A stretch of 64,000 nucleotides of DNA from Pseudomonas allokribbensis (GCF_014863605.1 NZ_CP062252.1:3543001-3607000); one strand, 5' to 3'. Shown: positions 8,994 through 18,375, counted from the first letter of the stretch. Translations and numbers: made by a program. Notes: a model not told the origin generated them from the letters alone.

Positions 8994-10088
8994 TCAGGCC
9001 ACTTCGGCGCTGTGCTTCAGCGTTGCTTTGGCTTCCAACTCCCGCACCAACGGCAACACTCGCTTGCCGAAATACTCCACCTCTTCCTGAAAGTGCAGGA
9101 ACCCCGCCAATACCAGGTCCACTCCCACCGCTTTCAACGCCACGATCCGCTCGGCAATCTGCTGCGGCGTGCCGATCAGATTGGTCTTGAAGCCATCGTT
9201 GTACTGCACCAGATCTTCAAACGTCGATTTCGCCCAGTTGCCCTCGCCCTCCGGCGACGCCCTGCCCGCCTGTTTCGCCGCATCACCAAAGGCATTCACC
9301 GCTTCCGGATCCGCCTGATCGATGATCTGTGCCAACACCGCTTTGGCTTCTTCTTCGGTATCCCGGGCAATGACAAACGCGTTCACCCCGATTTTGACTG
9401 AATGATGGTTCGCTGCCGCTTTGGCGCGAATGTCATCGACCTGGGCCTTGATGCCTTCGACGCTGTTGCCGTTGGTGAAATACCAGTCCGACACCCGTGC
9501 CGCCATGTCCCGCGCCGCACGGGAGCTGCCGCCCTGAAAGATTTCCGGCCGGCCCAGCGGTTTCGGTTTGAGGCTGTAGTTGTCGAAACGATAGAAGTCG
9601 CCACGGAAGGTGAAGTTGTCCTGACTCCAGATCCCTCGCAATGAACGGATGAACTCTTCCGAGCGACGATAGCGCTCGTCGTGCTCCAGCCAGTGTTCGC
9701 CGATGGCCTGGAACTCGCCCTTGAACCAACCGCTGACGATGTTCACCGCGATCCGGCCGTTGGTGAGTTGATCGATGGTCGCCAACTGTTTGGCCGCCAG
9801 CGCCGGTTGCCACGGGCCGGGCAAAATGGCGGCGATGACTTTGAGCTTGCTGGTGGCGGCGAGCAGTGCATGACTGAACGCCACCGATTCATGCTGGAAC
9901 TCGGCGCCGTAGCCGGCGGTGAAGCGGATTTGCGTCAGGGCATATTCGAAACCCGCCGCCTCGGCCAGTTGCGCCAGCTTGCGGTTGTAGTCGATGCCCC
10001 AGTCGGTACGTTGTTCGATCTTGCTGACCACCAGCCCACCGCTGACGTTCGGCACCCAGTAGGCAAATTTCACGGCTTGCTGACTCAT
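8994..10088 (-). CDS. sfnG: FMNH2-dependent dimethylsulfone monooxygenase SfnG
   Basis: A 364-residue bacterial-luciferase-like (TIM-barrel) flavin monooxygenase. The N-terminus (VKFAYWVPNVSGGLVVSKIEQRTDWG) and the segments VNIVSGWFKGEF and IFQGGSS are typical of SfnG, which oxidises dimethylsulfone to methanesulfinate with reduced FMN from a separate reductase, in sulfur scavenging. ATG at 10088 (MSQQAVKF) is the family start; the longer frame to 10547 is spurious. No sfnECR or ssu genes are adjacent, so here it is a solitary sulfur-starvation gene. Confidence 0.88.
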   Translation of the reverse strand: MSQQAVKFAYWVPNVSGGLVVSKIEQRTDWGIDYNRKLAQLAEAAGFEYALTQIRFTAGYGAEFQHESVAFSHALLAATSKLKVIAAILPGPWQPALAAKQLATIDQLTNGRIAVNIVSGWFKGEFQAIGEHWLEHDERYRRSEEFIRSLRGIWSQDNFTFRGDFYRFDNYSLKPKPLGRPEIFQGGSSRAARDMAARVSDWYFTNGNSVEGIKAQVDDIRAKAAANHHSVKIGVNAFVIARDTEEEAKAVLAQIIDQADPEAVNAFGDAAKQAGRASPEGEGNWAKSTFEDLVQYNDGFKTNLIGTPQQIAERIVALKAVGVDLVLAGFLHFQEEVEYFGKRVLPLVRELEAKATLKHSAEVA

Positions 10089-10344
10089 TGGCGTGTCCTC
10101 GGGACAGTTGATGAAGGTGAGAGAGGTAGAGCAGCAAGCGTGCCAGCCTCGATAGCCCGGTTTTATTGAGGCTTCAGGTGATCGGAATGCATGACGGGAG
10201 GGTGATTTGTTGTGTGCGTGTTGGCTGGGCAACAGTTGAGCAGTCGGTGCCCGGGCCTTATGGGTCGCCGCAACACCCGGAAATGAGTAACATGACTGCC
10301 CTCCCCGCAGCCCAGCTCTGCAACCTGCCGAATAAGCCGATTCC

Positions 10345-11124
10345 ATGCCTTTCGAACTCAGCGTTGACCTCACTACCTTGGCCGTTCTGGCCCTTGTCGC
10401 TTTCATTGCCGGATTCATCGACGCCATCGCCGGCGGTGGCGGCCTGTTGACCACACCTGCGTTGCTCACCGCCGGTCTGCCGCCACATCTGGTGCTGGGC
10501 ACCAACAAGTTGAGTTCGACCTTCGGCTCGGCCACCGCCAGTTTCACCTTCTACCGGCGCAAGCTGTTTCACCCACGGCAGTGGATGCATGCCATCGTCG
10601 GCACGCTGGTCGGTGCGCTGACCGGCGCCATCGTCGCCCACTATCTGCCAGCCGAGTGGCTGAACAAGATGTTGCCGGTGATCGTCTTCGCCTGCGGCCT
10701 GTACCTGTTGTTTGGCGGTACGCCGAAAGCACCGCTGGACAGCGATGCACCGATCAAGAAAAAGTGGCAATCGACCCAGGGCTTCAGCCTCGGTTTCTAC
10801 GACGGCGTGGCCGGCCCCGGCACTGGCGCCTTCTGGACCGTCAGCAGCCTGCTGCTGTACCCGATCGATCTGGTCAAGGCCAGCGGCGTGGCGCGCAGCA
10901 TGAACTTCGTCAGCAACATTGCGGCGCTGTCGGTGTTCGTGTTTTCCGGGCAGGTGGACTGGATCATCGGCCTGAGCATGGGCCTGTCGGTGATGGTCGG
11001 CGCGTTCTTCGGGGCGCGCACCGCGATCAGCGGCGGCGCCAAGTTCATTCGTCCGGTGTTCATCACCGTGGTGCTGGGGTTGACCGTGCGTCTAGCCTGG
11101 CAACACTGGTTCAGCGTGGCCTAA
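10345..11124 (+). CDS. TSUP-family (TauE/SafE) membrane transporter
   Basis: A 259-residue integral membrane protein with about eight hydrophobic segments and the TSUP repeat signatures [19 protein letters not shown] near the start and [15 protein letters not shown] in the second half. Members carry sulfite, sulfoacetate or other small organosulfur or carboxylate anions. Its position next to sfnG would fit an organosulfur substrate, but that is inference only. Its 3' end overlaps the convergent nudC by 33 bp. Confidence 0.88.
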   Translation: MPFELSVDLTTLAVLALVAFIAGFIDAIAGGGGLLTTPALLTAGLPPHLVLGTNKLSSTFGSATASFTFYRRKLFHPRQWMHAIVGTLVGALTGAIVAHYLPAEWLNKMLPVIVFACGLYLLFGGTPKAPLDSDAPIKKKWQSTQGFSLGFYDGVAGPGTGAFWTVSSLLLYPIDLVKASGVARSMNFVSNIAALSVFVFSGQVDWIIGLSMGLSVMVGAFFGARTAISGGAKFIRPVFITVVLGLTVRLAWQHWFSVA

Positions 11125-11922
11125 GCGCCGCGCCACGTAGACGTCGATCAGGTAACGGGCAATCGATTTTGACGCCGGCAACGGCGGCAAATCGTGCACG
11201 TTGAACCACTGGGCGTCCTCGATCTCGTCTTCCTGACAGACAATTTCGCCGCCGGCGTATTCGGCATGGAAACCCAGCATCATCGAGTGCGGGAACGGCC
11301 AGCACTGGCTGCCCAGGTACTGGATGTTCTTCACTTCGATGCTGACTTCCTCTCGCACTTCGCGAATCAGGCAATCCTCGGCTGACTCCCCAGGCTCCGC
11401 AAACCCCGCCAGCGTGCTGTAGACCCCGGTGACGAAACGCGGCGAACGCGCCAGCAGCACTTCATCGCCACGAGTCACCAGCACGATCATGCTCGGCGAA
11501 ATGCGCGGATAGCTGCGCAGGTCGCACGGCTGGCAATACATCGCCCGCTCCCGTGGCACTTGAGTCATGGCCTGACCGCAGTTGCCGCAGAAACGGTGTT
11601 CACGGGCCCACGTCCCGATCTGCGCCGCATAACCCAACACTTTGTAGATCGTGTGATCGCCGTCGAGCATGAACGCCCGCAAGCCTTTCCAGTTGCAGCC
11701 CGGCATCTCGCTGGCGCTGCGCAGTTCCAGCAGGTAGACCGGCTCGCCATCGAGATGGCCGATGCCATGCTCGGCAAGGATCGACAAGTCCTGACGCTTG
11801 AGCCATTCCCGGGGGAACAGCACGCCGTTGTCATCGAACAGAAAACCCTCGGGGCTGCGCGCGACGGCCCAGCCGCCCGGTTGATCGGTGTCCAGTACTG
11901 CGGTGGTCCAGCGAGATGTCAT
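11092..11922 (-). CDS. nudC: NADH pyrophosphatase NudC (NAD-cap decapping Nudix hydrolase)
   Basis: A 276-residue Nudix hydrolase with a zinc ribbon (CGNCG at about residues 112-116, CQPC at about 130-133) and a complete Nudix box ([24 protein letters not shown]). It hydrolyses NAD(H) and decaps NAD-capped RNA. The family's C-terminal signature SQPWPFPxS reads SQCWPFPHS here: the proline is a cysteine (TGC codon). It lies 6 bp downstream of the crotonase gene on the same strand, so the two probably form an operon. Confidence 0.93.
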   Translation of the reverse strand: MTSRWTTAVLDTDQPGGWAVARSPEGFLFDDNGVLFPREWLKRQDLSILAEHGIGHLDGEPVYLLELRSASEMPGCNWKGLRAFMLDGDHTIYKVLGYAAQIGTWAREHRFCGNCGQAMTQVPRERAMYCQPCDLRSYPRISPSMIVLVTRGDEVLLARSPRFVTGVYSTLAGFAEPGESAEDCLIREVREEVSIEVKNIQYLGSQCWPFPHSMMLGFHAEYAGGEIVCQEDEIEDAQWFNVHDLPPLPASKSIARYLIDVYVARRLGHAEPVLPG

Positions 11923-11928
11923 GGTTTC

Positions 11929-12741
11929 TCAATCCAGAAATTCGGGTTTCTGTTTGCTCATATGGGCGGCCATGGCCACGCGCAAGTCGGTGGATTGCAA
12001 CATGGCGGCGTTCCAGGTGGCAACGTACTCCAGACCATCGTCGATACGATGGTCACGCATGTAGCTGATCATTTCCTTGGTGCCGGTGACCGCGATCGGC
12101 GACTTGCCGGCGATGTCCCGGGCAATGTCCAACACGCCTTCGATCAGGCTGTCCTTGTCGCTGTAAACGCGGTTGACCAGCCCGATGCTGCGCGCTTCGT
12201 CGGCGCCAAAGGTGCGACCGGTGTAAGCCAGCTCACGCAGCATGCCGTCACCGATGATCCGTGGCAACCGTTGCAAAGTGCCTACGTCAGCCGCCATACC
12301 GATATCGATTTCTTTAATAGAGAATTGCGCATCTTCGGCGGCGTAGCGCATGTCGCAGGCCGCGATCAGATCGATGGCACCGCCCAGGCAATAACCCTGA
12401 ATCGCCGCGAGCACTGGTTTGCGGCAGTTGTCGACGGCATTGAACGAGGCTTGCAGGGTCAGTATCTTTTTGCGCAGCAGGCGCGCGTTGCGGCCGACGT
12501 CCTTGCCCAGCTCATTGGCCACGCCGGCCAGCATCATCAGGTCGATGCCCGAGGAAAAGTGTTTGCCGGCACCGCTGAGCACCACCACCCGCACTTCGTC
12601 GGTGTCGTCGATCCACTGGAACACCTCGACGATTTCGCTCCAGAACGCGGCGTTCATCGAGTTGATCTTTTCCGGACGGTTGATCTGCACATGGGCGATG
12701 TTGTCGGCCAGTTCGACGCTGAAGGCGGTGTATTGAGTCAT
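11929..12741 (-). CDS. Crotonase-family protein, probable dienoyl-CoA isomerase
   Basis: A 270-residue enoyl-CoA hydratase/isomerase-superfamily protein. Two oxyanion-hole regions are visible, FSSGIDL and GYCLGGAIDL. The segment IGMAADVGTLQRLP closely resembles the active-site stretch of delta3,5-delta2,4-dienoyl-CoA isomerase (ECH1), whose catalytic acid is the Asp of ADVG. The C-terminal part carries SPIAVTGTKEM. It would rearrange dienoyl-CoA intermediates of unsaturated fatty-acid beta-oxidation. It is immediately upstream of nudC. Confidence 0.82.
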   Translation of the reverse strand: MTQYTAFSVELADNIAHVQINRPEKINSMNAAFWSEIVEVFQWIDDTDEVRVVVLSGAGKHFSSGIDLMMLAGVANELGKDVGRNARLLRKKILTLQASFNAVDNCRKPVLAAIQGYCLGGAIDLIAACDMRYAAEDAQFSIKEIDIGMAADVGTLQRLPRIIGDGMLRELAYTGRTFGADEARSIGLVNRVYSDKDSLIEGVLDIARDIAGKSPIAVTGTKEMISYMRDHRIDDGLEYVATWNAAMLQSTDLRVAMAAHMSKQKPEFLD

Positions 12742-12823
12742 GGCAGAAATCCTTTACCGGTCTGAAAATGAGGCCTGAACTATATCAAGGCCTCAGAACG
12801 ACGGTTCGGCCAAATGCAGGACT

Positions 12824-13597
12824 CTAGCCGCCCTTCACCGCCACGAACGCGGCAGTCTCGTAAGGCACGGTCATCACATCCCTGCCCCGCAGCTCGGGAT
12901 CGGACGCGACCAGCGCCCGCAGCTGCTCATCGATCCGTGCACGCTCGGCATCCGGCAGCGCCGCGATGAAACTGGTGGAACGCACCCGGTTGAAAATCAC
13001 ATCCTCCGGCGAGCCCGTATGACCATGGTGAAAATGCTGAGCCTGCAACGGCCCGAACGCCGGGTGCGGAAACACCTTGCGCCAGGCGCCGGTGTAGTAG
13101 CGCGGCGTGTCGCCTTCCTGAGCGTTGACGATGGCATCGAGCTTCGGTACCCAGCCGACCTTGGTGTCGCGCAGGTTCCAGATCAGCCCGAGCTTGCCGC
13201 CGGGCTTGAGCACCCGGGCGATTTCGTCCAGTGCCTCGGTGCTGGCGAACCAGTGAAAGGCCTGGGCGCAGACCACGGCGTCCACCGAGGCATCGGGCAA
13301 TGGCAAATCGGTCGCCATGGCGCTGACGGCCAGCACGTCCGGCCAGTTGGCAGACAGTTTTTCCAGCATCTGCGCCACCGGCTCCACGGCAATCACCTGG
13401 GCACCGGTCGCCACCAGCCGTCCGGTGAACTTGCCGGTGCCGGCACCGAGGTCGATAACAGTCTTGTGGCCATCCAGGTCCAGTGTTGTCGTCAGCCATT
13501 CGGTGACCGCCGGCGGATAGTCCGGCCGGCCTTTGATGTACGTGTCGGCCGCGGTCTTGTAACCGGCGGCAGCCGAGTGGTGAACCTGATCTTTCAT
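12824..13597 (-). CDS. Class I SAM-dependent methyltransferase
   Basis: A 257-residue protein with a Rossmann-type methyltransferase core: motif I VIDLGAGTGKFTG at about residues 45-57, the acidic end of strand beta2 in VIAVEP, and the post-II segment VVCAQAFHWF typical of the Methyltransf_11/25 group. ATG at 13597 (MKDQVHHSAAAGYKTAADTY) is the natural start; the ORF upstream to 13732 uses an alternative codon and is unlikely. The substrate is unknown. It is divergent from the TPR gene. Confidence 0.85.
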   Translation of the reverse strand: MKDQVHHSAAAGYKTAADTYIKGRPDYPPAVTEWLTTTLDLDGHKTVIDLGAGTGKFTGRLVATGAQVIAVEPVAQMLEKLSANWPDVLAVSAMATDLPLPDASVDAVVCAQAFHWFASTEALDEIARVLKPGGKLGLIWNLRDTKVGWVPKLDAIVNAQEGDTPRYYTGAWRKVFPHPAFGPLQAQHFHHGHTGSPEDVIFNRVRSTSFIAALPDAERARIDEQLRALVASDPELRGRDVMTVPYETAAFVAVKGG

Positions 13598-13754
13598 GGC
13601 GCGACTCCCAATGTGGAACGGCGGATCGACGACAGACGTCAGGAGCATAGCGCTCGGGTTTGCGCTTTCCTTGAATGGCACCTGACAAAGCAATGAATAA
13701 AACTTCACCTTGCGGTGTTCAACATCAGACATGACCCACTATGGAGCCTTGCCC

Positions 13755-14288
13755 ATGACTTTCCGTTCCGTTATGTTCGCCGCCCCGTTGCTGATGGCCA
13801 CGATGTTGTCCAGCCCTTTGGCCCTGGCCCACGGTGATGAAGACGAGCCAGTGCAGAAACCCAACTGCCCGAAAGGCCAGGTGCTCGACAGCAAGACGCA
13901 GAAATGCGTCAGACAGACCAGCAGCCTGGTGCCGGACGCCGACCGCACCGACTACGCCTATCGTCTGGCCAAGGACGGTCGCTATGAAGAAGCCCTCGCC
14001 TTGCTCGACACCCTGAAACAGCCGAACACCGCCAAGGCGCTCAACTATCGCGGTTATGCCACGCGCAAGCTGGGCCGAACCGACGAAGGCATCGGTTATT
14101 ACCTGCAATCGGTCAAGCTTGATCCGCAGTACGCGCAAGTCCGCGAATACCTGGGCGAGGCCTATGTCATCAAGGGTCGCGTCGATCTGGCGCAGGAACA
14201 GTTGCAGCATATCCAGAAGATTTGCGGCACAACCTGCGAGGAATACCGGGACCTGGCCGAAGCCATCAACGATTCATCGAAAACCTGA
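13755..14288 (+). CDS. Secreted TPR-repeat protein
   Basis: A 177-residue protein with an N-terminal signal peptide (hydrophobic core about residues 6-22, probable cleavage near LALAHG) and two or three tetratricopeptide repeats (about residues 58-150, including LNYRGYATRKLGRTDEGIGY). A Cys pair in the segment NCPKGQVLDSKTQKC near the mature N-terminus suggests a disulfide. It lies directly upstream of an ECF sigma/anti-sigma pair, 20 bp before the sigma factor's likely start, and may be an envelope component of that regulatory unit or its target. The function is unknown. Confidence 0.78.
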   Translation: MTFRSVMFAAPLLMATMLSSPLALAHGDEDEPVQKPNCPKGQVLDSKTQKCVRQTSSLVPDADRTDYAYRLAKDGRYEEALALLDTLKQPNTAKALNYRGYATRKLGRTDEGIGYYLQSVKLDPQYAQVREYLGEAYVIKGRVDLAQEQLQHIQKICGTTCEEYRDLAEAINDSSKT

Positions 14289-14308
14289 CACGACACGCGG
14301 AGGCGAAC

Positions 14309-14836
14309 ATTTTCAGCGATCAGGCATTCAGAGCCGAACTCGGACAACACCTGGCGCGCCTGTGGCGCTACGGCTTGCTGCTGTCGCGCAATCGGCACGT
14401 GGCCGAGGATCTGGTGCAAGCCACTTGCGTGCGGGCGCTTGAACGTTCAGGCCAGTACGTGGCCGGCACGCGCATGGATCGCTGGCTGCTGAGCATTCTG
14501 CATTCGATCTGGCTCAATGAAGTGCGCGCCCGCCGGGTGCGCCAGGGCCAGGGTGTGGTGGACGCCGACAGCCAACTGACGTTCGACGGCGAATACGCTG
14601 CGCAGACTCACGTGATGGCGGCGCAGGTGATCCGCCGCGTCGATGCGCTGCCGGAAACCCAGCGCGAAACGGTGTATCTCGCCTACGTCGAAGGCCTGTC
14701 CTATCGCGAAGTCGCCGAGATCCTGCAAGTGCCGATCGGCACGGTCATGAGTCGCCTCGCCACCGCACGCCTGAAACTGGCCGAATACCCGCCGCTGCAA
14801 GCGGTACCGAACACCCCCGCAGGAGACCGGCAATGA
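14309..14836 (+). CDS. ECF-type RNA polymerase sigma factor (apparent ATT start)
   Basis: A 175-residue sigma-70-family ECF sigma factor. Region 2 runs from about residue 10 to 75 (LARLWRYGLLLSRNRHVAEDLVQATCVRALE) and region 4 from about 115 to 165 (ETVYLAYVEGLSYREVAEILQVPIGTVMSRLATARLKL). No ATG occurs in frame upstream of region 2. The best start is ATT at 14309, with GGAGG at 14299-14303 and a 5-base spacing. The only other candidate is an in-frame TTG at 14222, deep inside the TPR gene and without a comparable ribosome-binding site. The gene ends in an ATGA overlap with the anti-sigma gene. Confidence 0.85.
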   Translation: MFSDQAFRAELGQHLARLWRYGLLLSRNRHVAEDLVQATCVRALERSGQYVAGTRMDRWLLSILHSIWLNEVRARRVRQGQGVVDADSQLTFDGEYAAQTHVMAAQVIRRVDALPETQRETVYLAYVEGLSYREVAEILQVPIGTVMSRLATARLKLAEYPPLQAVPNTPAGDRQ

Positions 14837-15591
14837 ATACGCCTTCGGACGAGCAACTGGTGGCGTATCTGGACGATGAACTGGACCGCGAACAACGCAG
14901 CCAGCTCGACAGCCTCATCGCCGACGATCCGCTGCTTAATCTTCGGGTGCAGTGGCTGAGCCGCAGCAACCTGCCCTATCGCGACGCCTACGATGAACTG
15001 GCCCGACAGGCACCGCTTGATCGCCTGCAAGCGCGACTGGATGCCGCGCCCTCCCCGCAGCGGCCCGGTTTCAGCCGGCGCTGGTTTATCGGCGCGGCGG
15101 CAGCGGGCATGGTGCTCGCGGGTGTCGCGGCGGATCGTTTGTTCCTCGGCTGGCAAGCGCAACAATCGCACAACTGGCGCGAGCTGGTGGGCGATTATAT
15201 GGCGCTGTACGTACCGCAAACCCTTGAGCATCTGGCCACCGACGAAGCCTCCGAGCTGGCGCAGTTGCGAACTGTCGATGCGCGGCTGGGCCTGAGTCTG
15301 TCGCCGGCGAAACTGAAACTGCCCGGTGCACAGTTCAAGCGTGCGCAACTACTCGAATACGACGGTGTGCCGATTGCACAGATGACCTGGCTCGACGCCA
15401 CCCATGGCCCGCTGGCACTGTGCGTCACGCGCTCCAACAGCGGCAGCCAGCCGCTGGCCCATGAACGCCGGCACGGGATGAACGTGGTGTACTGGACCGA
15501 ACGCGAACACGCGTGGATGCTGATCGGGCATAACCCGGCCACCGAGCTGGAAGGTCTGGCAAAAATGTTTAAAGAGCGGCTGAGCACATGA
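14833..15591 (+). CDS. Membrane-anchored anti-sigma factor
   Basis: A 252-residue protein with an N-terminal cytoplasmic region like that of anti-sigma factors (EQLVAYLDDELDREQRSQLDSLIADDP), one membrane segment (about residues 77-97, preceded by two arginines) and a C-terminal periplasmic domain of about 150 residues. The zinc-binding HxxxCxxC motif of the ZAS class is absent. Its ATG overlaps the sigma-factor stop (ATGA), so the pair is translationally coupled. It is expected to hold the ECF sigma factor inactive until an unknown envelope signal arrives. Confidence 0.82.
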   Translation: MNTPSDEQLVAYLDDELDREQRSQLDSLIADDPLLNLRVQWLSRSNLPYRDAYDELARQAPLDRLQARLDAAPSPQRPGFSRRWFIGAAAAGMVLAGVAADRLFLGWQAQQSHNWRELVGDYMALYVPQTLEHLATDEASELAQLRTVDARLGLSLSPAKLKLPGAQFKRAQLLEYDGVPIAQMTWLDATHGPLALCVTRSNSGSQPLAHERRHGMNVVYWTEREHAWMLIGHNPATELEGLAKMFKERLST

Positions 15592-15642
15592 GCCAGCCAG
15601 TCACTATGCTTGGCGAGTGATTATCCAGGGAGGAACCCTTAC

Positions 15643-16269
15643 ATGGCGATTTCACCGCGTACTGCATTGCTGGTCATCGACGTCCAGAACGACTTCACTC
15701 CCGGCGGCCAACTGGCCGTGCCCGAGGGTGACCAGATCGTCCTGCTGATCAACCGTCTCGCCGAGCAGTTCAAGCAAGTGGTCATTGCTCAGGACTGGCA
15801 CCCGGCGGGTCATGCTTCATTTGCGTCAAGCCATCCCGGCCGTCAGCCCTACGACGTGATCCAACTGCCGTACGGCGAACAGACCCTCTGGCCGGATCAC
15901 TGCATTCAGGGCACACACGGTGCCGAGTTTCACTCGGGTCTCTACCTGCCCCACGCGCAACTGATCATCCGCAAGGGCTGCAACCCGGACATCGACAGTT
16001 ATTCGGCGTTTCTGGAAGCGGACCGTGCCACCACTACAGGACTGGCGGGTTATCTCAAGGAACGCGGTGTCGACACGGTGTACATGGTCGGGCTGGCGCT
16101 GGATTTCTGCGTGATGTTCTCCGCGCTGGATGCGCGGGCGGCGGGGTTCAATACGTTTGTGGTGCTGGACGCCTGTCGGGCGATCGATATGAATGGATCA
16201 CTGGCGTCGGCGATCGAGCGGATGCAAGTGGCCGGGGTCGGGTTGATTCAATCCACTGAATTGCTCTGA
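15643..16269 (+). CDS. pncA: Nicotinamidase PncA
   Basis: A 208-residue isochorismatase-fold amidase. The catalytic triad can be placed as the first Asp of VIDVQNDF, Lys in IIRKGC and Cys in GLALDFCVMFSALDA. The metal-binding segment QDWHPAGHASFASSH is also present. It converts nicotinamide to nicotinate and ammonia in NAD salvage. The start at 15643 follows AGGGAGGAACCC. A hairpin follows the gene. Confidence 0.93.
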   Translation: MAISPRTALLVIDVQNDFTPGGQLAVPEGDQIVLLINRLAEQFKQVVIAQDWHPAGHASFASSHPGRQPYDVIQLPYGEQTLWPDHCIQGTHGAEFHSGLYLPHAQLIIRKGCNPDIDSYSAFLEADRATTTGLAGYLKERGVDTVYMVGLALDFCVMFSALDARAAGFNTFVVLDACRAIDMNGSLASAIERMQVAGVGLIQSTELL

Positions 16270-16273
16270 TCAC

Positions 16274-16306
16274 CGATCGCTCCCGCGCCATGCGCGGGAG
16301 CGATCG
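16274..16306. terminator. Perfect hairpin between convergent pncA and the sensor kinase gene
   Basis: A perfect 15-bp inverted repeat with a 3-base loop (CGATCGCTCCCGCGC / GCGCGGGAGCGATCG). It lies between the 3' ends of convergent genes with no T run on the plus strand. It could be a bidirectional terminator or a REP-like element. Confidence 0.65.
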
Positions 16307-16308
16307 AA

Positions 16309-17610
16309 TCAAACCGGGGTCGGCAACCAAAGCCTGAACCGCGCTCCGCCCAACGGCGAACCTTCCACGGTCAACGTCCCACCCTGCGCTTCCAGCGCCC
16401 GACGGCTGATCGCCAGTCCCAGGCCAAACCCGCCGGTCGCTCGGTCGCGGCTGCGATCCAGTCGATAGAACGGTTCGAAAATCCGCTCCCGCTCGTCTTC
16501 CGGGATACCGATGCCATCGTCATCCACCCAGATCTCACAGCCTTTCGGGCAGACCTGAACACCGATCTGAATACGTTTTTCGCAGTAACGCATGGCGTTG
16601 CGCAGCAGGTTCTGAATCGCGCGGGCGGTCAGGCGCGGGTCGAGGGAAAAGCGTTCCAGCTGGTTGTGCAGCAGCACATCGATGACGATTTCCGGGGACT
16701 CCAGCTCCTCGTCGACGCTGCCCAGAATACTGTCGATGAACTCGTCCAGCGCCACTTCGACCTGCTCCGGCAAACGCGCCGGATTCTGCAGGCGGCTGTA
16801 GGACAGCAACTCCAGCACCAACTCATCCAGTTCACGAATGTGCGCGACCAGTCCTTGCAAGCGTTCGCGACTGGTTTGCGGCAAATCATCGGACAGCGCC
16901 AGCGCCAGGCCGAAGTCCAGACGAGTCAGCGGCGTGCGCAGTTCATGGGACACCGCGTTGAGCAAATCACGCTGCTGGTTGAGCAGGTTTTCGATGTCGC
17001 CGGCCATGGTGTCGAACACCGTGGCCAGGCTACCGATGTTCGAACTCGAGCCGATTTGCGTACGCTCGCTCAAGTGGCCTTTACCGAAGCGTTCGGCAGT
17101 GCCCTTCAGGCGTTCGAGATCGCGCCAGTGCGGCCGCAGCCACAGCAACAGGCACGCCAGCAAACTCGCGCCGATCAGGACGTTGATGCTCCAGTACAGC
17201 AAGTTCACGTCCATCGGGTCCGGCGGCACCACCATTTGCACGGCCACCTGGTCGTTCAGCGGCGTCACCGCCAGCGTGCGCCAGCCCCAGTCGCCGATGC
17301 GCACCACGTTTTCGCCACGACGCAGGCGTTCTTGCTCAATCGGGGTGAAATCGGCGTTATCGATGCGGGCGAGGACGATGTGCAGCGGCTGGAAATCCTT
17401 GTCCATCGACGCCGCGACCGCCGGCCACTGATCCTGCGGCACCGCGCGAAACTGCTTGGTGATCAGCGATTGCAGGCCCCGGGAATAGTCGAGGTTGTAA
17501 GTGACGAACCGATCCCTGAACGCCATCACCACCAGATCCGGCACCAGATAGATCGCCGCGCTGTAGGAAACGATCGTCACCAGATAGAGGCGAAACAGGA
17601 TTCTGAACAT
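16309..17610 (-). CDS. RstB-like sensor histidine kinase
   Basis: A 433-residue inner-membrane sensor: TM1 at about residues 5-28, a periplasmic region of about 110 residues, TM2 at about 135-155, a HAMP domain (RPHWRDLERLKGTAERFGKGHLSER), an H-box (AVSHELRTPLTRLDF) and ATPase boxes (N: RAIQNLLRNAMRY; G1: DDDGIGIPEDERERIFEPF; G2: GGFGLGLAI). The HAMP region and box order resemble E. coli RstB. It lies 4 bp downstream of the response-regulator gene. The signal is unknown; the divergent RND pump is a likely target. Confidence 0.88.
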   Translation of the reverse strand: MFRILFRLYLVTIVSYSAAIYLVPDLVVMAFRDRFVTYNLDYSRGLQSLITKQFRAVPQDQWPAVAASMDKDFQPLHIVLARIDNADFTPIEQERLRRGENVVRIGDWGWRTLAVTPLNDQVAVQMVVPPDPMDVNLLYWSINVLIGASLLACLLLWLRPHWRDLERLKGTAERFGKGHLSERTQIGSSSNIGSLATVFDTMAGDIENLLNQQRDLLNAVSHELRTPLTRLDFGLALALSDDLPQTSRERLQGLVAHIRELDELVLELLSYSRLQNPARLPEQVEVALDEFIDSILGSVDEELESPEIVIDVLLHNQLERFSLDPRLTARAIQNLLRNAMRYCEKRIQIGVQVCPKGCEIWVDDDGIGIPEDERERIFEPFYRLDRSRDRATGGFGLGLAISRRALEAQGGTLTVEGSPLGGARFRLWLPTPV

Positions 17611-17614
17611 CGAC

Positions 17615-18316
17615 TCAGCATTCCCACTCGGAACGACTGAACAGATAACCCTTGCCCCACACGGTCTTGATCTTGCGCGCTTCGCCCGCGTGGTCGTCGA
17701 ACTTGCGTCGCAGTTTGGAAATCGCCACATCCACCGAGCGGTCGGTGCCGTTGAACTCTATGCCGCGCAGGCGTTGCAGGATCTGGTCGCGGCTCAGCAC
17801 TTCACCGGCGTGACGGGCCAGCACCACCAGCAGGTTGTATTCGCCGCTGGACAGCTCGACCGGTTGTTCGCGCCAGGTCACAGTGCGCTCCGACAGGTCG
17901 ATGCACAGGTTGCCCATCAGGATGCGGTCGTTGGCGGTCATCGGTTCGCCGAGGCTGCTGCGGCGCAGCAAGGTGCGTACCCGCGCCAGCAAAACCCTTG
18001 GCTCGCAGGGCTTGGTGACGTAATCGTCGGCGCCCATTTCCAGGCCCAGTACCTGATCGTGGCTGTCGTCGCGGGCGGTGAGCATCAGGATTGGAAGCGT
18101 TGCCGAGTCGGCGCGCAGCAATCGACAGACCTGCAAACCGTCGAGGCCCGGCAGCATCAGATCGAGAATCACCAGGTCCGGCGGATTGAGCCGCGCCCGT
18201 TCGCGCACATGGTCGCCACGACCGATCACGCTGACGGAGTAACCGTTGCGTTCCAGGTAGCTGGAAATCAGTTCGGCGAGGGCGGTGTCGTCTTCGACCA
18301 GGAGGATGTTGGGCAT
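17615..18316 (-). CDS. RstA-like OmpR-family response regulator
   Basis: A 233-residue response regulator with a receiver domain (acidic pocket in LVEDD, phosphorylated Asp in LVILDLMLPGLDG, Lys in DDYVTKPCEPRVLLARV) and a C-terminal winged helix (about residues 135-228, with RHAGEVLSRDQILQRLRGIEFNGTDRSVDVAISKLRRKF). ATG at 18316 is the family start. It forms an operon with the kinase gene. Direct repeats in the region divergent from the RND genes (18448-18482) are a candidate binding site. Confidence 0.9.
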   Translation of the reverse strand: MPNILLVEDDTALAELISSYLERNGYSVSVIGRGDHVRERARLNPPDLVILDLMLPGLDGLQVCRLLRADSATLPILMLTARDDSHDQVLGLEMGADDYVTKPCEPRVLLARVRTLLRRSSLGEPMTANDRILMGNLCIDLSERTVTWREQPVELSSGEYNLLVVLARHAGEVLSRDQILQRLRGIEFNGTDRSVDVAISKLRRKFDDHAGEARKIKTVWGKGYLFSRSEWEC

Positions 18317-18355
18317 TGATGATCCAGAAAGTGCTGTGGCGACTGGCAGGGGCTC

Positions 18356-18375
18356 TTCGCGGGCTTGCCCGCGAA
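18356..18375. repeat. REP-like palindrome
   Basis: A perfect 20-bp palindrome TTCGCGGGCTTGCCCGCGAA preceded by GGCTC. This is the core of the common Pseudomonas REP family (GGCTCTTCGCGGG... class). It lies just upstream of the response-regulator gene, in the divergent intergenic region. Confidence 0.7.
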
